Source: Paraburkholderia hospita
Lineage (GTDB): Bacteria > Pseudomonadota > Gammaproteobacteria > Burkholderiales > Burkholderiaceae
NCBI RefSeq assembly: GCF_002902965.1
Contig: NZ_CP026106.1
Span: 2,356,001 to 2,420,000, forward strand
Length of the DNA stretch: 64,000 nt
Reading direction: 5' to 3'
Every line of letters starts with the position of its first letter. The stretch's first letter is position 1. Both the position numbers and the translations under genes were made by a program. The notes below the pieces were generated by a model that did no database searches, was not told where the DNA came from, and saw only the letters and a list, made by a program, of their open reading frames with translations. Positions 25,759 to 33,718 of the stretch are shown here, piece after piece.

Positions 25759-27072
25759 CTACTCCCGCTTAGATAAAACATTCACATGCGCCCGCCGAAG
25801 CGTAAGCGTCAGCAAACTCCCAAGAACCATACTCACAGCAATCCCGACCACACCACTCCCAGTCGACCCGGTCGAAGTCTGCAAGAACCCAATCACATAC
25901 GGACTAACAACACCCGAAATCGACCCAACCGAATTAGCAAGCGCAATCCCACCAGCGGCAGCAGCCCCTTGCAAAACAGCCGGCGGCACAGTCCAAAACT
26001 GCGAAATCGTTGTAATAACACCCATAGTGCCAATCGTGAGCGCGATCATCGCCAGCACCGTCTGATGCGCATAGACGACACTCGCACACAACGCAATCGC
26101 GCCGACAACCCCAGGCAACGCGAGATGCCAACGCCGCTCGCCATACCGATCCGAGCTACGCCCCACCAGCACCATCGTGACAGCAGCAGCCGCATAAGGC
26201 ACAGCCGACAACAGCCCAATATTCAACGTCCCCGACACCCCCGAAGCCTTAACAAGCGAAGGAAGCCAGAAGCTCACCCCGTACAACCCCATCGTGAAGA
26301 AGAAATAAATCGCCGACAGCAACAACACACGCGGACTCGCAAGCCCATCGCGCAGCGAATGCAACTTATGGTGCCCACTCTCCGCCTGCAAATCAGCCTC
26401 GATCAACGCCTTCTCATCATCGCGCAGCCACCGCGCATCGGACACCTTGTCGTCAAGATAGAAGAACGCAACGATCCCGACGATCACCGTCGGAATACCT
26501 TCCAGCAAAAACAGCCACTGCCAGCCGGCAATACCATGCGCGCCGCTCATCGAATGCATGATCCAGCCCGACAACGGACCGCCGATCACACCCGACATCG
26601 GAATCCCCGTCATGAAAAGCGCGGTCACCTTGCTGCGGCGCCCAGCAGGAAACCAGTACGTCAGATACAAAAGAATCGCCGGAAAGAACCCGGCCTCAGC
26701 AACACCCAAAAGAAACCGCACCACATAGAACTGCGTAGGCGTCGACACGAACATCATCGCCGCCGAAATCACGCCCCATGTCACCATGATCCGCGCAATC
26801 CAGCGCCTCGCCCCCACCTTCAGCAGAATCAGATTGCTCGGCACTTCGAACATCAGATAGCCGACGAAGAAAATCCCCGCGCCTAGCCCATAAACGGCAT
26901 CGCTCATCCCGAGATCCTGCAGCATCTGCAGCTTCGCAAAGCTGACGTTGATGCGGTCGAGGTAAGCGCACAGATAGCAGAAGAACAGAAATGGAATCAG
27001 GCGCCATGCAACCTTCGCATAGACGCCCGCTCCCGAACGCTCCAGATACACGTCCTGGCTGATCGAACTCAT
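25759..27072 (-). CDS. MFS transporter, anion:cation symporter (ACS) family
   Basis: A 437-residue, 12-helix importer-type MFS protein. CYLCAYLDRINVSFAKLQM and GYLMFEVPSNLILLKVGAR are hallmarks of the ACS group, which takes up organic acids such as hydroxy- and aromatic carboxylates (proton symport). Start ATG at 27072 with a GGAGA site. It lies 91 bases downstream of the class II aldolase gene, same strand, and so likely imports the compound that pathway degrades. Confidence 0.92.
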   Translation of the reverse strand: MSSISQDVYLERSGAGVYAKVAWRLIPFLFFCYLCAYLDRINVSFAKLQMLQDLGMSDAVYGLGAGIFFVGYLMFEVPSNLILLKVGARRWIARIMVTWGVISAAMMFVSTPTQFYVVRFLLGVAEAGFFPAILLYLTYWFPAGRRSKVTALFMTGIPMSGVIGGPLSGWIMHSMSGAHGIAGWQWLFLLEGIPTVIVGIVAFFYLDDKVSDARWLRDDEKALIEADLQAESGHHKLHSLRDGLASPRVLLLSAIYFFFTMGLYGVSFWLPSLVKASGVSGTLNIGLLSAVPYAAAAVTMVLVGRSSDRYGERRWHLALPGVVGAIALCASVVYAHQTVLAMIALTIGTMGVITTISQFWTVPPAVLQGAAAAGGIALANSVGSISGVVSPYVIGFLQTSTGSTGSGVVGIAVSMVLGSLLTLTLRRAHVNVLSKRE

Positions 27073-27163
27073 GGGGATGTCTCCGTCGTGTTTTGATCGT
27101 TACCTGATTGCGGCGGACGGACATTGCATCTCGCCCGCCGCGTCGTACTGCAATGAGCCGGCT

Positions 27164-28006
27164 TTAATCGAACATGTCAGGCTGCGTCTTCACCAACTGA
27201 TCCCAGATGGTCTGGAAATGCAGCCAGCCGATGTATTCGCTGCCGACATGCTCGCGGCTATAGCGCGCACGCTCTTCCGTCACGAAGCGCGGCTTGATAC
27301 CCGTCGACTCGATCATCAGTTGCTGCTGGCAGCAACGCTCGAGCGCAATGAACCAGAACGCAGCCGATTCGATGCTGTGCCGGCTCGCCGTCAGCAGCCC
27401 GTGGTTCTGGTGGATCGCCGCCTTCACGCCCTTGAAGGCATGCGCGACCTTGTGGCCCGCCTTCACTTCGACGGCCACCTGCCCCGCCTCCTCGCCGATC
27501 ATGACGTGGTCTTCGAAGAATGCGGCAGCATCCTGGCTGATGGGATCGAGCTTCTTGCCAAGCGATGCGAACGCGGTGCCATACACGGTATGCGCGTGAC
27601 ACATCGCAACGATGTCCTGATGCATCTCGTGAACGGCCGCATGCAGCACGAAGCCCGCGCGATTGATCGCATAGTCGCCTTCGACGACATTGCCTTCGTG
27701 GTCCGCGCAGATCAGGTTCGACACCTTGACCTGCGAGAAATGCACGGCCATCGGGTTCGTCCAGTAAAGCCCTGGATGCTCCGGGTCACGCACCGTCAGA
27801 TGGCCCGCGAAGCCGTAATCGAAGCCCTGCAACGCAAACGCGCGGCAGGCGGCGACAAGACGCTCCTTCAGATACTGCCGGTGCTGCGCGTGGCTCTCGA
27901 AGGTCGGCAGTTGCGGAAAGATCAGGCCGTCCTGCTCGGGCTGATAGATCGAGATGCGGCCCTTAAGGTCGATCGCTTTCGATGGGGCTTCCATCACTTC
28001 GGACAT
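27164..28006 (-). CDS. Class II aldolase/adducin family protein
   Basis: A 280-residue metal-dependent aldolase or decarboxylase-like enzyme. Zinc-ligand histidines are visible in MCHAHTVYGTAFA and in AAIHQNHGLLTA, with a later histidine near EHVGSEYIGW. The family acts on hydroxylated acids and sugar phosphates. The ATG at 28006 follows AAAAGGAG. First gene of a likely two-gene unit with the ACS importer, divergent from a LysR gene. Confidence 0.9.
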   Translation of the reverse strand: MSEVMEAPSKAIDLKGRISIYQPEQDGLIFPQLPTFESHAQHRQYLKERLVAACRAFALQGFDYGFAGHLTVRDPEHPGLYWTNPMAVHFSQVKVSNLICADHEGNVVEGDYAINRAGFVLHAAVHEMHQDIVAMCHAHTVYGTAFASLGKKLDPISQDAAAFFEDHVMIGEEAGQVAVEVKAGHKVAHAFKGVKAAIHQNHGLLTASRHSIESAAFWFIALERCCQQQLMIESTGIKPRFVTEERARYSREHVGSEYIGWLHFQTIWDQLVKTQPDMFD

Positions 28007-28124
28007 GTCGGCTCCTTTTGAACATGTGGACATTAGGTAAGCACATGGTCGTTCCCGCCGATCGCGTTGACAAACGATGGTTGTTCATGAAAGCATGAAT
28101 GACATTCACCTGAAGGGGAAACAC

Positions 28125-29036
28125 ATGAGGCGGATGCCGAATTTCGTGCTGCTGCGTTCCTTCGAAGCCGCCGCGCGGCTCGAGAGCTTCGCGCTCGCCG
28201 CGCAGGAATTGCATCTGACGCCGTCCGCGATCAGTCATCAGGTGAAAGAGCTCGAAGAGTATTTCGGACGGCCGCTGTTTCTGCGGCGCAACCGGCGCAT
28301 CGAGCCCACGCCCGAGGCCGTACGCCTGCTCGAAAGCCTGAGCCGTGTATTCGACGTCGTCGAGGCGGCATGCAGCGAGGTCATGCTCGCGCCCGATGCG
28401 CAGGTGCTCGCCGTGCATTGCGCGCCGAGCTTCGCGGTGAAATGGCTGGGGCCGAAGCTGCCCGAATTCAACAAGGCGTATCCGCACATCACCATCCGCC
28501 TGTCGACGGGCGCCGAGCCGCTCGATCTCACGCGCGTGCAGGAAGTCGACGTCGAGATTTCGTACGGCAGCGCGCTCGATCGTCCCGGCATCGACACCGT
28601 GCCATTGGGCCGCGAAGCGATCGTGCCGCTCTGCTCGCCCGCGCTGCTCGGCGACGGCACGCCCGTCGCGACGCGCATGAGCGAGCTGACGCTCATCGAT
28701 ACGCAGCTGAGCCGCGTCACGTGGGCCGACTGGTTCGCGGCCAACGGCCTCGACATGCCGACCACGCCCCGCCCTTCGTTCGATCGCGCGGCGCTCGGCA
28801 TCTCGGCGGCAGCCGACGGCATGGGCGTGGTGCTCGAAAGCATGCGGCTCGCCGAACGCGAAATCGTGCGCGGCGATCTCATCGAAGTGCGCAGCGACGC
28901 GTTCGTGCGCTTCGAGCGCGACACGCATTTTCTGTCGTATCGGAAGAACGAATTCCGCGTCGAGAAGGTGGCCGCTTTCACGCATTGGCTGCTTGAGCGC
29001 GCAGGTGTCGGAAAGGGCGAAAACACGCCGCAGTAG
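28125..29036 (+). CDS. LysR-family regulator (GcvA-like)
   Basis: A 303-residue regulator starting MRRMPNFVLLRSFEAAAR, with the helix-turn-helix in FALAAQELHLTPSAISHQVK and the effector domain after residue 90. The style (short N-terminus, LRSFEAAARLESF) fits the GcvA/AmpR-like subgroup. The ATG at 28125 has a GAAGGGG site. It should control the divergent aldolase/importer pair. Confidence 0.9.
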   Translation: MRRMPNFVLLRSFEAAARLESFALAAQELHLTPSAISHQVKELEEYFGRPLFLRRNRRIEPTPEAVRLLESLSRVFDVVEAACSEVMLAPDAQVLAVHCAPSFAVKWLGPKLPEFNKAYPHITIRLSTGAEPLDLTRVQEVDVEISYGSALDRPGIDTVPLGREAIVPLCSPALLGDGTPVATRMSELTLIDTQLSRVTWADWFAANGLDMPTTPRPSFDRAALGISAAADGMGVVLESMRLAEREIVRGDLIEVRSDAFVRFERDTHFLSYRKNEFRVEKVAAFTHWLLERAGVGKGENTPQ

Positions 29037-29169
29037 GCACCAGGGCCGTACCCGCGCGCCGCTAATTTTCTCCTCATTTGCGTGACGCATGATGTCGTCA
29101 CAGCCAGCCAGGACCGCACAGTCGAGCTGGAACAACGACATCGAGCATCAACGGCAATCAGGAGCAATC

Positions 29170-29349
29170 ATGGACTTTCACCCGCCCTTTCTCGTCTTCT
29201 GCGCGCTCGGCGCGAGCGTCATGATCGTTTCAGTTTTGCTCGCGATTGCCGCCGAAAAGATCGACAACTGGCTCGCGCGGCAAACGGAACGTGTTTCGAG
29301 CCGGCGTCCCGTAGTGGTTCGCCATGCGGAAACCTCGCATCTGCTGTGA
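29170..29349 (+). CDS. Small single-pass membrane protein (59 aa)
   Basis: A 59-residue protein with one helix (FLVFCALGASVMIVSVLLAI) near the N-terminus and a basic cytoplasmic tail. A CAGGAG site lies 5 bases before the ATG. It is 63 bases upstream of the exported hydrolase gene on the same strand. No family recognised. Confidence 0.6.
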   Translation: MDFHPPFLVFCALGASVMIVSVLLAIAAEKIDNWLARQTERVSSRRPVVVRHAETSHLL

Positions 29350-29412
29350 GCAACGCGAAACGAAACGCGTGATTGCGCGCCGCCATCCGCGTGCCGCGAA
29401 AGGATCATCGTC

Positions 29413-30420
29413 ATGAAACGTCTGCATGCCATCGTTCCGCTCGCCGCGTTGCTCGCTGGCATCATCGCGGCGCCCGTCGACGCAAAGACCGTCAGCTATC
29501 CGCTCGAAAACGCCTGCCCTGTCGTCGCAAACCGGCCGGACCAGAATTCGGCCACTCGCGAGCAGATCGCGCACACGCCGCAAGGCGACATCGCGTATTA
29601 CCGCTTCGGCCGCGGCAGTCCCATCGTCCTGCAGACAGGCTTTCGCGCGACGCTCTCCGAATGGGACGCGGCCTTTCTCGCGGACCTCGCGAAACATCAT
29701 GAAGTCATCGTCTTCGACAATCGCGGCGTGGGCCGCTCGCTGCCGACGGCGTCGAGCTTCACCGTGCAGGACATGGCAAGCGACCTCTCCGCGCTGATCG
29801 ACACGCTAAAGCTGCGCGACGTGACGGTGCTCGGCTGGTCGATGGGCGGCGCAGTCGCCACGCAGCTCGCGATCGACCATGCTGCGAACGTGCAGCGCGT
29901 CGTGCTGATGAGCGCGCCCGCGCCCGGCCGCCTCGGTGTGCCCGTCGCGCCCGACGTCGAAGCCACGCTGTCGGGCAAGCCGGGCACGACATTCAACGAC
30001 GTGATGAAGGTCCTCTTTCCGCCATCGGCTGCGAAGGCAGCGGGCGAATGCTTCCGCAAGAACATGTTCGTGCCCGCCGGCTATGCGTCGCCGACCATCT
30101 CCGCGACCGTGACGGCCGGCCAGACGGCGCTGCTGCGCGCATGGGAACAGGACGATGCCGCCGCCGGCGCACTGCGCACCCTGCACACCGACACGCTGAT
30201 CCTCACGGGCGACGACGACACCATCCTGTCGAAGCAGAACGCCGAAGCGCTCGCCCGCACGCTGCCCGACGCGCAATTGCTGGTGGTGCGCTCGGCGGGT
30301 CACGCGATGATGTATCAGTATCCGCATGCGCTGGCTTCGGCCATCAACCGTTTCATCACGCGATCGCAGGCGCATCCTCGGCAGACGGCAAAAGCAGCGC
30401 AACTGCACGAGCAGGCGTAA
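29413..30420 (+). CDS. Exported alpha/beta-hydrolase
   Basis: A 335-residue hydrolase with a signal peptide (HAIVPLAALLAGIIAAPVDA). The fold shows IVLQTGFRATLSEWD (oxyanion region), VFDNRGVGRS, the nucleophile elbow GWSMGGAV, the acid in LTGDDDTI and the catalytic histidine in SAGHAMMYQ. Typical of lipase/esterase or haloperoxidase-like enzymes; substrate unknown and expected to act in the periplasm. Confidence 0.9.
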   Translation: MKRLHAIVPLAALLAGIIAAPVDAKTVSYPLENACPVVANRPDQNSATREQIAHTPQGDIAYYRFGRGSPIVLQTGFRATLSEWDAAFLADLAKHHEVIVFDNRGVGRSLPTASSFTVQDMASDLSALIDTLKLRDVTVLGWSMGGAVATQLAIDHAANVQRVVLMSAPAPGRLGVPVAPDVEATLSGKPGTTFNDVMKVLFPPSAAKAAGECFRKNMFVPAGYASPTISATVTAGQTALLRAWEQDDAAAGALRTLHTDTLILTGDDDTILSKQNAEALARTLPDAQLLVVRSAGHAMMYQYPHALASAINRFITRSQAHPRQTAKAAQLHEQA

Positions 30421-30481
30421 GATCAAAAGCCTTCTTCGAGGCACAACGGCGCGTTCTGTTGCGACCCATCTGGAGGTGGCG

Positions 30482-30763
30482 ATGACGAACGAAACCTGCC
30501 CTGTACGTCGTCTGCAGCTTCTGCTGCACGATCCCTGCCGCACCGACGCCGCACGCGAAGCGGCCAGACTCGCCGCCGAGCAGCTCGGCATGCAGATCAG
30601 CGGCGAGGGCCATGCCACGCTGTCCGCGCGTATGCCCGATGACGCATTCCGCCAGCTTTTTTCCTGTTCTTCCGGCACGAGCGGAACCCTTGCCGTGCCG
30701 GGCAGTCTCCAACCGTACGTCTCGTCGATCAGCGAAGCGCCGCAACATCTTTCATTCGAATAA
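30482..30763 (+). CDS. Free-standing protein similar to the subtilase propeptide
   Basis: A 93-residue protein with no signal peptide. Residues 36-60, LGMQISGEGHATLSARMPDD then AFRQLF, line up with the N-terminal region of the next gene (RGFTLTGRGSLSASMRCTRA then QFEAVF): G-x-G-x-x-x-LSA-x-M and a final F-x-x-x/V-F. This suggests an inhibitor- or chaperone-like propeptide domain encoded on its own. GGAGG site before the ATG; 78 bases upstream of the subtilase. It could act in trans on that protease. The relation is from my own alignment only. Confidence 0.7.
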   Translation: MTNETCPVRRLQLLLHDPCRTDAAREAARLAAEQLGMQISGEGHATLSARMPDDAFRQLFSCSSGTSGTLAVPGSLQPYVSSISEAPQHLSFE

Positions 30764-30841
30764 CCTGCATTCGTCTTGCATGTGACGGGGCAGCGCATAC
30801 ACGCCGATGCGCCGACTCCCGTCGACACAGGAGAAGAAACG

Positions 30842-32413
30842 ATGAAGGCCTACGATCCCAAAGACGCGGCCGCGCGGCCCGCACGCGGCGACGCCGCCAA
30901 CGAAGAGCTCCGTGTTGCCGTGACGTTCAACCGGCCGGGCCAGGACATCGGGCCGACACGATTCGGCGCGCGCATGTCGACGGAAACGGTCTCCTCGTTC
31001 ATCCCCGATCCCGCGCAAGCCGACCTCGCGCTCGCCGAACTCGCGCGGCGCGGCTTCACGCTGACGGGCCGCGGCTCGCTGTCGGCGTCGATGCGCTGCA
31101 CGCGCGCGCAATTCGAAGCGGTGTTTCAGACGCGCCTCAAGCGCATGAAGGCGCCCTGCGCGTCGGCGGCGCAGTTCAGCTCGGTGCTCTATCCGCCCGA
31201 CGACGCGCCATGGAACCCGGACCCCGCGATCAAATCGCTGCTCGACGACGTCTATATCCAGTGGCCGCACATCTACATGGCGAGAGCAGCAAAGGCGGCA
31301 AAGAGCACGAAGGCGAAAAAGACCACGACAGCAGCAAAGAAGCGTCCCGCCACGAAGAAGCCGCACGAGGCCAGCGCGCCGTCCGCGACGCCGCCCGCCG
31401 TGCCCTACTTCCATCTCGCCGCGCCCGCCGACATCGCGCTCAAGCTCAACGCGACGCCCGTACACCAGCAGGGCATCACGGGCAAAGGCGTGCGCATCGC
31501 GATGATCGATAGCGGCTTTGCTCACGGTCATCCGTACTTCAAGGCGCACGGCTATTCGTCGTCGATCGTGCTTGCGCCGGGCGCCACCGATCGCCGCACC
31601 GACGGCAACGGCCACGGCACGGGCGAATCGGCCAACATCTTCGCGATCGCGCCGGGCGCGACCTTCATCGGCGTGAAGCTCGACAACGAAGCCGATCCGA
31701 CCAGCGGCGCATCCGTGCTCGAAGGCTTGCAAGAGGCGCTCAAGCACGATCCGCAGGTCATCTCCGTGAGCCTCGGCTACGACCTGCGCGGACCCGGCGA
31801 CACGCCGCTGAACACACTGCCGAACGGGCTCGTCGCGCTGGAGGCGGAAATTCAGGCCGCGGTGAAGCGCGGCATCGTGATCGTCTTCTCGGCGGGCAAC
31901 GGCCACTATTCGTTCCCAGGCCAGATGCCCGACATCATTTCGGCGGGTGGCGTGTTCGTCGATCAGCACGGCGCGATGCGCGCGTCGGACTACGCGAGCG
32001 CGTTCAGGAGCCTGATCTACTCGGGCCGCAGCGTGCCCGACGTCTGCGGGCTGGTCGGCATGCTGCCGCACGCGACGTACATCTCGCTGCCCGTCTCGGC
32101 CGGTTGCGAGATCGACCGCGAAAACGCCGCCTTCGACGGCACCACGCCCAACGACGGCTGGGGCGTGTTCAGCGGCACGTCGGCGGCTGCGCCGCAGCTA
32201 GCGGGCCTGTGCGCGCTGCTGTTGCAGGCGGACCCGCACCTCTCGCCGGGCGACATCAAGGCGATCCTGCGCCGCACCGCGCGCGACGTGACGAAGGGCC
32301 ACGCGAACCCGGCAAGCGATCCGAAGGGCGCGGGCGTGCCGGCGGGCGTCGGCGAAGACGGCGCGACGGGCGCGGGACTCGCCGATGCGCTCGCGGCAGT
32401 GAAGCAGATCTGA
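30842..32413 (+). CDS. Subtilisin-like serine protease (S8) with N-terminal propeptide-like domain
   Basis: A 523-residue protease. The catalytic triad is complete: D223 (IAMIDSGF), H258 (DGNGHGTGES) and S447 (FSGTSAAAPQLAG), with the oxyanion asparagine in VFSAGNGHY. Residues 20-130 look like a propeptide; residues 150-185 are a Lys/Ala/Thr-rich linker (KAAKSTKAKKTTTAAKKR). No signal peptide is visible, so it is cytoplasmic or leaves by another route. ATG at 30842 with an AGGAG site. Follows a small gene that resembles its own propeptide. Confidence 0.9.
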   Translation: MKAYDPKDAAARPARGDAANEELRVAVTFNRPGQDIGPTRFGARMSTETVSSFIPDPAQADLALAELARRGFTLTGRGSLSASMRCTRAQFEAVFQTRLKRMKAPCASAAQFSSVLYPPDDAPWNPDPAIKSLLDDVYIQWPHIYMARAAKAAKSTKAKKTTTAAKKRPATKKPHEASAPSATPPAVPYFHLAAPADIALKLNATPVHQQGITGKGVRIAMIDSGFAHGHPYFKAHGYSSSIVLAPGATDRRTDGNGHGTGESANIFAIAPGATFIGVKLDNEADPTSGASVLEGLQEALKHDPQVISVSLGYDLRGPGDTPLNTLPNGLVALEAEIQAAVKRGIVIVFSAGNGHYSFPGQMPDIISAGGVFVDQHGAMRASDYASAFRSLIYSGRSVPDVCGLVGMLPHATYISLPVSAGCEIDRENAAFDGTTPNDGWGVFSGTSAAAPQLAGLCALLLQADPHLSPGDIKAILRRTARDVTKGHANPASDPKGAGVPAGVGEDGATGAGLADALAAVKQI

Positions 32414-32518
32414 CGCTTTCACGCGCAGACGGCGGTTCGTTCCGGAACGCCCAGCCGTCTGCGCGGGGCAGGACGCCGTGCCATACTTGCGGATCGTCCC
32501 GGCCCACATTCCAACGTA

Positions 32519-33466
32519 ATGATCGTCCCTTCCGCTTCCATCGGCTTCAATCTCAATCTGCTCGACCGCCGCTCCGAACAACGCGACGACGAGGCCTTCA
32601 TCGCCAGTCTGCACGACGCTCCCGCCGCGCGCTTTCTCGTCTTCGATGGCGACGTTCCCTTGCTCAAGCGCGGCGACACACACGAGCCATGGTTCGTCGC
32701 AAGCGAAGCTGCCGCGTTCGGCGAGCCGCTGCAACGCGTGTTTCTCGGCCAGGACAGCGACGGCAGCGGACGTTTCGCGCTCGGCTTCGCATCCGGTCTC
32801 GCGCAAGACGAAGGGCAATCGCAAGAAAAATTGCACGACCGCATCGATCTGCGCTCGATCGCTATGCAAGGCCTCGTCGCGCAAGAAATGCTCGGCGTGC
32901 TTGGCCAGGCCAAATCGATGTTCGACTGGCACCGCCGCCATCGCTTCTGCGCGAACTGCGGCGCACCGAGCCGCGCGACGGCGGCCGGCTGGCAACGCAC
33001 CTGCGATGCGTGCGGCACGCGCCATTTCCCGCGCGTGGACCCCGTCGTCATCATGCTGACCATCGACGGCGAGCGCTGCCTGCTCGGACGCCAGCGTCAG
33101 TTCGCGCCGGGCATGTACTCGGCGCTCGCGGGCTTCGTCGAGCCGGGCGAAACCGTCGAAGACGCAGTGCGCCGCGAAGTGCATGAGGAAGCCCACGTGA
33201 CATGCGCGGAGGTCGTCTATTTCGCGTCGCAGCCGTGGCCGTTTCCTTCGTCGCTGATGATTGGCTGCTTCGCGCGCGCCAGCAGCAAGGACATCGTCAT
33301 CGACACCAACGAACTCGAAGACGCGCGCTGGTTCACGCGCGCCGAAGTCGCCGCGATGCTCGCGGGTACGCATACGGATAACCTGTCGGCGCCGAAGCCG
33401 TTCGCGATTGCGCATCATCTGCTGCACGCGTATGTCGAACACGGCGAAGCTGTGCTGCGCAGTTGA
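32519..33466 (+). CDS. nudC: NAD(+) diphosphatase / NAD-capped RNA hydrolase NudC
   Basis: A 315-residue Nudix enzyme. It has the zinc ribbon CANCG...CDACG (near residues 143-161), the Nudix box GFVEPGETVEDAVRREVHEE, and the NADH-pyrophosphatase marker SQPWPFPSSLM, which separates NudC from other Nudix proteins. It splits NAD(H) to NMN(H) and AMP and can remove NAD caps from RNA. Standalone gene after the subtilase. Confidence 0.95.
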   Translation: MIVPSASIGFNLNLLDRRSEQRDDEAFIASLHDAPAARFLVFDGDVPLLKRGDTHEPWFVASEAAAFGEPLQRVFLGQDSDGSGRFALGFASGLAQDEGQSQEKLHDRIDLRSIAMQGLVAQEMLGVLGQAKSMFDWHRRHRFCANCGAPSRATAAGWQRTCDACGTRHFPRVDPVVIMLTIDGERCLLGRQRQFAPGMYSALAGFVEPGETVEDAVRREVHEEAHVTCAEVVYFASQPWPFPSSLMIGCFARASSKDIVIDTNELEDARWFTRAEVAAMLAGTHTDNLSAPKPFAIAHHLLHAYVEHGEAVLRS

Positions 33467-33570
33467 CTCGCCAGTAGCCCTTCGTCTTTTTCACACCCTC
33501 GATGCGCCAACGCTCGTGCCACGAAAACCCGAGGCACCTGCAAACCTGTACGCGAACGTTCACGTTGATG

Positions 33571-33576
33571 TATAAT
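33571..33576 (+). promoter_or_regulatory. Strong -10 box upstream of the DHA2 exporter
   Basis: TATAAT at 33571-33576 within TTGATGTATAATACGG. No good -35 is found 17 bases upstream. Transcription would begin near 33583, leaving a leader of about 135 bases before the exporter. Confidence 0.5.
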
Positions 33577-33614
33577 ACGGCTCTTCCTGACCGTATGGCA
33601 GCAGCATTTCCCGC

Positions 33615-33713
33615 ATGTCCACCGAAGTTCCAACCGCCGTCACGATCGACGCCACGCTCCCTACGCGCGCTGCGGCGGTGTCGCACAGCAGCGCGGGCGT
33701 CCGCGGCGCGTAA
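33615..33713 (+). CDS. Possible 32-aa leader ORF before the MFS gene
   Basis: A short frame from ATG at 33615 to TAA at 33711-33713, starting MSTEVPTAVTIDATLPTRA. It ends 5 bases before the exporter ATG, placing it where an upstream leader peptide would couple or attenuate translation. No clear ribosome-binding site. It may be chance. Confidence 0.3.
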   Translation: MSTEVPTAVTIDATLPTRAAAVSHSSAGVRGA

Positions 33714-33718
33714 CCGCC

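Noticed and set aside
24811-25781. Frames of 60-175 codons within palindromic element B
   Set aside because: Same reason as for copy A; one runs into the MFS gene in antisense.
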